DNA from: Methanobacteriota archaeon
GTDB taxonomy: Archaea; Thermoplasmatota; Poseidoniia; Poseidoniales; Thalassarchaeaceae
DNA length: 24,016 nt
NCBI GenBank assembly: GCA_002683155.1
Contig: NYST01000058.1
Coordinates: 1 to 24,016, forward strand
Direction: 5' to 3'
Positions 22,640 to 24,016 of this stretch are shown piece by piece; the stretch's first letter is position 1; every line of letters starts with the position of its first letter. The position numbers were made by a program, and so were the translations under genes. The notes beneath the pieces were generated by a model. It saw only the letters and a program-made list of their open reading frames with translations, searched no databases and was not told where the DNA came from.

Positions 22640-24016
22640 CTAACGCTGTATCGACTTAGTCTCGAGGAACTCTTCCATGCCATGGACTCCAAGCTCTCTG
22701 CCCAGCCCCGACTTCTTGTAGCCGCCGAAAGGGGCAGAAATATTGAACGATCCACCGTTAATGCTGACTTGACCAGTCCTCAATTTCCTGGCGACCCTCA
22801 TGGCCCTCCCCTCGTCGCTGGACCAAACTCCTCCGGAGAGTCCGTATTCAGAGTCGTTGGCTAGATCGATTGCCTCCTCCTCGTCGGAGTATGTGGTTAT
22901 GCAGAGGACAGGTCCGAAAATCTCCTCTCTGAAGATAGTCATTGCCGGAGTCACATCGGCGAAGACCGTGGGCCTGACGTAGAACCCAGAATCCAGACCA
23001 TCCGGCATCCCCTCGCCTCCAGCAACCAACGTCGCACCCTCGTCGATCCCTTTCGAGATGTATCTGGAAACGCTCTCTTGCTGCCTCTTTGAGATCAGAG
23101 GGCCGCACTTGCTAGAGCCTTCCATAGGGTCTCCAACGGTATATCGCCCAATCTTGCTCGAGATTACCTCAACCACCTCTTCCCTGGAACCTTCAGGGAC
23201 CAACAACCGGGTCAGTGCCGAGCACTCTTGCCCGGAGTTCCCGAAGCAGGCGTGAATTGCAGAGGAAGCCGCTCTAGGGATGTCTGCGTCATCCAAGATG
23301 ATGTTAGCACTCTTTCCACCGAGCTCCAAAGTCACCCTCTTGACGGTCGGAGCCGCCAACTCTGACACCCTAATGCCAGCATTAGTTGATCCAGTGAAAC
23401 TGACCATATCCACTTCAGGGTGGCTCGCCAGCGTCTCGCCGATTTCTCTGCCATGCCCCGAGATTAGATTGAAGACCCCATTCGGGAGGCCGATCTCATC
23501 CAGGATGTCCGCTAGTAAGAATGCGTTCAGCGGGGCTTCTTTGGAAGGCTTCAGGACCATTGTGCATCCAGCCGCTATTGCAGGTGCGACCTTGCCAATA
23601 ATCTGGTGCAGAGGGAAGTTCCAGGGAGTGATCATTGCCACTACCCCTATCGCTTCCTTTACTACGATCGAGTTCCTGACCTCCTCTTCCCATGAAAACC
23701 CATCAAGTATCTTGGCATAAGACCTAGAGACGACTCTGGGCGTTCCGACCATCGCCATTCGCGAGTATTCTATCGGGGTTCCCACCTCGGACGTGATTAA
23801 CTCTGCCATTTCTTCTCCCCTCTCTTTCAAAGCAGAGGAAAGCCGATTGAGGTAATCCGACCTCTCGTCGATAGTCGACTCCGACCAACCGATGAATGCG
23901 GCCCTAGCGGCTTCGACAGCAGCATTTGCATCTGACTCGCTGCCCACAGGTACCGAACCAATGACTTCCTCAGTGGCCGGATTGACCACTTCTATGGTAT
24001 CCTCGCCATTGGGCTC
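22640..24016 (-). CDS. NAD(P)-dependent aldehyde dehydrogenase (N-terminus cut by window edge)
   Basis: Oxidises an aldehyde to the acid; cytosolic. The frame is open to base 24016, giving 458 visible residues (visible N-terminus EPNGEDTIEVVNPATEEV); only a short N-terminal part is missing. GTG 23989 is internal. Seen, numbered in the visible part: MITPWNFP with Asn133, VLKPSKEAP with Lys156, SFTGST (NAD phosphate loop), VTLELGGKSANI with general base Glu231, FGNSGQECSALTR with nucleophile Cys265, EEIFGPVL, and the C-terminal PFGGYKKSGLGRELG. The last block resembles betaine-aldehyde and succinate-semialdehyde-type enzymes, but the substrate cannot be fixed. It is upstream in an operon with the 2-phosphoglycerate-kinase-like gene. 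Confidence 0.94.
   Translation of the reverse strand, partial: EPNGEDTIEVVNPATEEVIGSVPVGSESDANAAVEAARAAFIGWSESTIDERSDYLNRLSSALKERGEEMAELITSEVGTPIEYSRMAMVGTPRVVSRSYAKILDGFSWEEEVRNSIVVKEAIGVVAMITPWNFPLHQIIGKVAPAIAAGCTMVLKPSKEAPLNAFLLADILDEIGLPNGVFNLISGHGREIGETLASHPEVDMVSFTGSTNAGIRVSELAAPTVKRVTLELGGKSANIILDDADIPRAASSAIHACFGNSGQECSALTRLLVPEGSREEVVEVISSKIGRYTVGDPMEGSSKCGPLISKRQQESVSRYISKGIDEGATLVAGGEGMPDGLDSGFYVRPTVFADVTPAMTIFREEIFGPVLCITTYSDEEEAIDLANDSEYGLSGGVWSSDEGRAMRVARKLRTGQVSINGGSFNISAPFGGYKKSGLGRELGVHGMEEFLETKSIQR

Noticed and set aside
23280..23720. Open frame of 146 residues antisense to aldehyde dehydrogenase
   Set aside because: It covers the conserved NAD-binding and catalytic blocks of the dehydrogenase and is a mirror frame only.
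1..24016. CRISPR arrays, insertion sequences and long direct repeats
   Set aside because: No regularly spaced repeats, transposase motifs or terminal inverted repeats were found on reading the window.

Overview
The window reads as a compact archaeal chromosome segment of roughly even base composition. It carries a group II chaperonin (thermosome), a stand-alone Bud32/PRPK kinase of the KEOPS complex, an Mrp/NBP35-type P-loop ATPase, an archaeal-style agmatinase and NadA, and several large exported N-glycosylation-rich proteins with membrane anchors. A bacterial-type DnaK and an SDR-type threonine dehydrogenase sit beside them. This mix fits the marine Thermoplasmatota (Marine Group II/III, Ca. 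Poseidoniia-like). That placement is inferred from gene content; no rRNA is present to confirm it.

Layout. 1-0.8 kb: 3' part of an L-threonine 3-dehydrogenase, entering from the left edge. 0.8-5.0 kb: a protein-quality-control block. A divergent thermosome-family subunit is read leftward; an Hsp20-like protein and DnaK are read rightward; between them lies a 134-bp region with a 7+7-bp inverted repeat. 5.0-10.4 kb: leftward genes for an M17 leucyl aminopeptidase, an unusual M14 carboxypeptidase/acyltransferase-3 membrane fusion, and agmatinase. 10.5-14.1 kb: a small winged-helix-like protein and a 1029-residue secreted, membrane-anchored surface protein with C-terminal Ig-like modules. 14.1-15.7 kb: tRNA-Gly(GCC), an ArsC/LMW-phosphatase-type protein, and a divergently read Mrp homologue with no cysteine. 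15.7-18.9 kb: a PAP2/Aur1-like membrane enzyme fused to a large exported beta-rich domain, convergent with quinolinate synthase. 19.0-22.0 kb: a rightward run of bud32, an XTP/dITP pyrophosphatase, an uncharacterised proline-rich membrane protein and a GC-richer enoyl-CoA hydratase. 22.0-24.0 kb: a leftward pair, an aldehyde dehydrogenase cut by the right edge and a short 2-phosphoglycerate-kinase-like P-loop kinase.

How the genes work together. The chaperone genes form the clearest functional block, probably one shared heat-shock control region. The rest is housekeeping (NAD synthesis, t6A modification, nucleotide sanitation, peptide and threonine catabolism, fatty-acid-type CoA chemistry) mixed with cell-surface proteins. 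No insertion sequences, CRISPR array, integrase or phage genes were seen. Convergent genes are packed until their stop codons touch or overlap, at 778-781, 5010-5015 and 17814-17830. No intergenic stretch exceeds about 150 bp.

The most unusual items are the M14-acyltransferase fusion (6688-9480), the PAP2-ectodomain fusion (15737-17830), the cysteine-free Mrp (14669-15682), and the palindrome between the divergent chaperone genes.
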